This document shows, piece by piece, positions 55,501 through 61,500 of a stretch of 64,000 bases of DNA; the stretch's first letter is position 1, and each line of letters begins with the position of its first letter. The stretch is from Hippopus hippopus. Its lineage: Eukaryota; Mollusca; Bivalvia; Cardiida; Cardiidae. The DNA lies in the NCBI GenBank assembly GCA_946811185.2, contig OX328101.1, positions 15,608,122 to 15,672,121 on the forward strand, given 5' to 3'. The position numbers and the translations under genes were made by a program. The notes below the pieces were generated by a model. The model was not told the DNA's origin, searched no databases, and was given only the letters and a program-made list of their open reading frames with translations.

Positions 55501-58500
55501 AATCTGCACATCTTTGCTTCATACTAAAACTTCCCATGACGTTTGACTGAAATCTATCAGGTAGATATTGAGAAATAGTGCGGACAAAAAAATTCATGAA
55601 AGGGCCATAACTCACTGAAAAATCATTCAACCATAACCAAATTATGTTATGCACATCTTTGCTTCATACTAAAACTCCCCATGAAGTTTGACTGAAATCC
55701 ATTCAGTAGATATTGAGAAATAGAGCGGACAAAAAAATTCATGAAAGGGCCATAACTCCTTTGAAAATCATTCAATCGTAACCAAATTATAATATGTACA
55801 TCTTGGCTTCATATTGAAACTTCCTATGAAGTTTGACTGAAATCTGTCTAGTAGTTATTGAGAAATTGAGCAGACAAAGAACAGCTACAGACCGACTGAC
55901 CGACAGACCAACCGACACGGTGACTCCTATATACCCCCCCCCACCAAAGTTTGTGGGGGGGGTATAATAAAAGTTGATTGTCTATTTTCGTGTAATCTTA
56001 CTAGTATATGCATTACAAAAGGTCAAGTAAGTACATGTATATTTACCCCTAAATCTTGTGTCACTTGCTAGTATTTCATGGGAAACCAGGTCTGTCTCTT
56101 TAGACTGATCTGAATAAGATTCATATGATAGCCTTGACCTCACAAGGTCAACCTTTGCAAGGCTGACCTCTGACCTTCCAGAATCCTGATCTGCATGGCA
56201 ACTCAAAAGTTCAATAGTGACATTATGAAGGTTCACAGCAAATGCTATCATAGTCCATACATCTCCACTCAAAACAGTCTGCAGTTAAAAATACAGTTGA
56301 AATAATGAAATGAGTGTATCCAACTGTTCTGTACAACTTTCTTCCGAGTTCAATCTACTACATCTGGAGTGTTCAAATTCAACTCTTTTAACTCTTTACA
56401 AGACAAAAAGTTTAGGTCTTTTCCAAAAAGAAAACAACTGGAGATAATGTATTCAATACAGCTCAAACAAAGAGATTTGTTGTCAGAAGGATAGAAAAGA
56501 CTGTGGAAAAAGAACAAAATGCTGATTCACAGCTTTTTCTTCTTTTCCTCCAATATTTTCAAAGGCATTCTTTTCCATAAGGTCCTTAAAACAGCAAACT
56601 GTTTGGTAAAGGGCCTGGGCTGTTTAGTTTGATTCAATCTGCTATTGCGGGCTGAGAAAATTAAGGTCATACTGCCGGAATGGTAACAGATATGGTGAGG
56701 CTTTTTTCCTGAAAAAAATCTATAAAAATCTTAACTCTTTACCACACAATCCTGAGTTTTAACAACCCTGAGAAAGAAGTAACCGGCATTTCCTCCTTTT
56801 CCCACAATGTTTTCTACCCTATCAAAAACCAATTCTATCATTTGAGCCACATTCAAATTGTTGTCTGCAAATGCTTTCAGTTTGGTCAAGGCAAAAATTT
56901 GTCGTGTGGTAAAGAGTTAAGATATAGGGCTTTATGACTCGCTGGATATTTTTTATCTACTAACTCTTTACTAAACAACAAATTTTTAGACTTGTCCAAA
57001 TTGAAAGCATTTGCAGACAACAAAATAGATGCAACTCAAAAATTGAAATTCGTTTCTGGAATGGCAGAATTCATTGTGGAAAAAGGAGAAAATTCTTTAT
57101 TGTCATTAATACTTGGGATTATCTGATAAAAGGTTAAGCAGTTCAAAGGGTAAATTAACTTTGTTTCATTTTCTGATTTACCACTTTGTCAATTAAGCTT
57201 TTTCTACAGTCACTAAAATCAACTTAAACCTCCACATGAATTTTTTCTTCTCGCAAGCAGACCAGTGTGAAACCTTGTGGTAAAAGGAGAAATTGCAGGT
57301 AGTGAACAGCTTCACAAAGATTTTATCCTTTCAAAAAAAGATTCGCACAAGTCAGCTGTTGCAAACTTTGTTGTTTTAATGGTAATTTAAAATACAAACT
57401 TCTAATATAAAAAATTGGATAAAAATTTGAAAATAAACTAAAACATACCTGTATCTTTGGATCCTGCAAACTTGTAATCAGTTCTTTCTTAAAAGGCTCA
57501 AACTTCTCTCCAAGGTTGTGGTCTAGCAAGCCGCGGATCAGTTTATATTGTGCAATATCTAAACAGCAATACACCGAGGACAGAGAACCTTCTATACGGA
57601 AATCTGGGACAGCGTGACTTCTGTCACCATCCAAATTTCTTTCAATCTTCAAATTAAGCACACATTTCTCTTTCAGCAGCTTTGTGCCCTGAAAAATAAA
57701 ACAATGTGCCACTAATTACATTGAAATTTTACCGTAATACTTTACCGAATGGCTAAATTTCAGACTTGTCCAAACTGAAATTATTTGTAGACAAAAAATC
57801 AAATTGATTGGTTTTGTCTTTGATAGGGAAGGAAAACATTGTGGGAAAAGGAGATAATGTGCTTACCAGCATTTTCTCCTTTTCCAACAATGTTTTTGAA
57901 AGGTGTCTTACTCAGGTTTCTTAAAACACAGAATTGTTTGATAAAGGGTTCATTCAATCATAACAATTCTGAATGCAAAATTTGCACAACACTATACTTT
58001 CCAATATAATACAAAAACAAGATGTCTGTTTGTAAAACAGTCATGCCCCCCTACTGCCACATTGATACAGGAAGTGGCACACTTCATAAACTGATATCAA
58101 AAGAATTGATTGGGAAATATCGATGTCATCTTTTTTATTTATAGCCCACTTCAATTGTTAAACGTGATAATCTGTCAACAGTTCGCATAATTATACACAC
58201 CGCCATGTGTATACATACAAGACTGTAAACAGTCACCGATACACAGACTGAGTTATCGATTTTCTTTTTGGCACGCGCGTTTGACTTCCGCTTTTTCCCA
58301 GTCAACTTCGATGCTTACTACATCCCCGATAATACACGAATAAAATGTTGGAGCCAGAAGTTGAGCCACATATGATGATTTCTGAGACACTTTAATTTTT
58401 TCTGAGCAAATGGCTTAAGTGGCGAATGGCAGCACGGGCCCTGAATCATCTGGTGGTCACTGTGACATTGACCTTTCACGGATTAACCTTAAAATCGATA

Positions 58501-61500
58501 GGGATCATTTACACTCCAAGATGAACATCTGTACAGAATTTGAAGGACCTAGGTCAATTCTGTGTCTAGTTGTCATCTGGACAAGGTTTGGTCTATATAT
58601 CAACATCTTGATGGTCACTGTGACCTTGACCTTTGACCTATTGACCTCAAAATCATTAGGGATCATCTGCACTCTGAGATGCATGTCTGTGCTAAATTTG
58701 ACGAACCTAGGTCAATTCTGTGTCTAGTTATCATCCGGACAAGGTTTGGTCTATATATCAACATGTTGACGGTCACTGTGACCTTGACCTTTGACCGATT
58801 GACCTCAAAATCAATAGGGATCATCTGCACTCCAAGACACATGTCTGTGCCATATTTGACGAACCTAGGTCAATTCTGTGTCTAGTTATCATGCGGACAA
58901 GGTTTGGTCTATATATCAACATGTTGACAGTCACTGTGACCTTGACCTTTGACCGATTGACCTCAAAATCAATAGGGATCATCTACACTCCGAGAGGCAT
59001 GTCTGTGCCAAATTTGACGAACCTAGGTCAATTCTGTGTCTAGTTATCATCTGGACAAGGTTTGGTCTACATATCAATATGTTGACGGTCACTGTGACCT
59101 TGACCTTTGACCGATTGACCTCAAAATCATTAGGGATCATCTACACTCCAAGAAGCATGTCTGTGCCAAATTTGACGAACCTAGGTCAATTCTGTGTCTA
59201 GTTATCATCCGCACAAGGTTTGATCTATATATCAACATGTTGATGGTCACTGTGACCTTGACCTTTGACCGATTGACCTCAAAATCAATAGGGTCATCTA
59301 CACTCCGAGACGCATGTCTGTGCCAAATTTGACGAACCTAGGTCAATTCTGTGTCTAATTATTATCCGGACAAGGTAAGGTCTACCGACCGACCGACCGA
59401 CCGATCGACGGACTGATCGACCAACCGACCGACATTAGCAAAGCAATATACCCCCACTTCGTTGAAGGGGGGCATAATAAAACAGATTTTTCAGGACAAC
59501 TTAAACGACAACAAGAATTCAAACTGAACATTACATTATTAGCTCCTGAAACAAGTTTGCAGTAGATGACTTTGGAAACAGCACTGTAAAATAGGGATAG
59601 GGTTTCAACATTATTTCAGTCATATCACTGATACCTGACTTATTCTTGATTTTCTTATGTTTTCTAAGTGCTGGGCTGGAGTTCTGCAGTACCTAGCCCA
59701 AAGGGCAATCCAAAAACAACCTAGTACTTCTGATAAGTAGTTTAACTCTTTACCAAACAACTAGAACTTGACTTGTCAGAATTGAAAGGACTCGTAGACG
59801 GCATGAGGGTTCGTCTTTGAAAGAACCCTTTTAACCCACTATGGAAAAAGGATAAAATACTGGTTACACGCTTTTTATCATTTTCCAACAATGTCTTCAA
59901 AAAATTTATTCCTCAGGACTGTTAAAACTCAAGACTGTTGGTAAAGAGTAAATCTTTTACCACATGACAAAATTTTAGACCCGTCCAAATTGAAAGAATT
60001 TGCAGACAACAACTTCAATGTGGCTCCAATGATGCCATTTTTCTATGATAGGGTAGAAAACATTGTGGGAAAAGGAGAAAATGCTGGTAACCAGCATTTT
60101 CTCCTTTTCCCACAATGTTTTCAAAAGCTTTATGCCTCAGGGTAGTTAAAACCTAGGATTGTTTGGTACAGAGTTAAACTAGGACCTTTGGAATGCTTAT
60201 CCTTCATTTAAACACAGAAAACAAGTTAACCCTTTATCACACAATGCTGACTTTTAACAACCCTGGGAAAGAAGAATTATGAAAACATTGTGGGTAAGGG
60301 GTTAACTGAACTATTAATGCAAAAGCATAGATATAGTGAAAACAACAGCATTATACACTAAACAGCATCATGAAAAATATCAAAAGATGAAATTACATTT
60401 TGATGATTCATTTAAATATAAGAAATCAAGGGCAAATCAAAAGTGATAAAAAGAAGTACCTGTCTCTGTATTATACAAGAAGGGAATTCCAGATCTTGAT
60501 GTAAATCTCGGCACTTATACTGTCTTTTTTCCACTCGCTCTGCAGAAAATAGATCCATATCTGTTAACCTAACATCCAACACATCTACGAGACATCTATG
60601 GCTGGGACTCTTCATGATAGTACTTTCATCAGATAGTGTGCCAGGTCGTTCACCGAAGATAGTTGACGTATTCTGATTAACATTTTCATGTGAAACAGAA
60701 CTTTCTTCTGACATTTGTGAAATTTCTCTTGAGAGATATCGCCCTGAGGATGATAGATCACAACCTGACCCTGACCTTGGTGAAGCTGGGTCAACACTTG
60801 ACCCTTCTGACATAACATCTGTAGGGTCATAGATCTCCTCATCATTGTGTCTTATATCAAGGTCAAGGCCACCATAAATACTTGCAGTCATGGGGTCAAT
60901 ATCTGACCTTGGTGGTATAAGTTCATCAAACAAACTCTGTGTCAGAGGATGGGATGCTTGACCCTGGTTGACCTCTAATTGTGATATGCTGCTTCTTGAT
61001 GATATAATTCCTCCTCCTCTAGAACTGACATTGGACTTTTGAGAAGTTTGAGAATTTGACCGACTGATATGATCTTTTTTACCAACTCTGTCTATCCCCC
61101 CCTCAATACCTGGTCCATTGGTTGGTGTGACATCGACATCATTATCATACTTATTCTCATTAAATGTCCCAGGATTTCCATCAAACTTGAAAACATTTTT
61201 CACTGATAACTGTCCAAGGTCAGCCACAAGGACATCTGATGTCCTTGAACTGTGTGGAATTAAAATAATTGGAGAACCAGCCTCTATGTCAAGCAACAGC
61301 CTTGGATTGTGGAATGCAGTTTCATTTATCTGAAATAAGTCAATAAATATTCATGCTACAGAGCACCTGTTTAACCTTACCAAAAAAAATCCCATGTTAT
61401 TAGGTACCTGTGGATCAGTGCTTTTGAAAACATCACGGAAAACAGCATTTGCTCCTTTTCCCAATATGCTTTCTACCCTGTCAAAGAAAATCTTATCATT

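Noticed and set aside
60612..60845. Minus-strand frame overlapping exon 4
   Set aside because: An out-of-frame shadow of the 870-base VPS13D exon.
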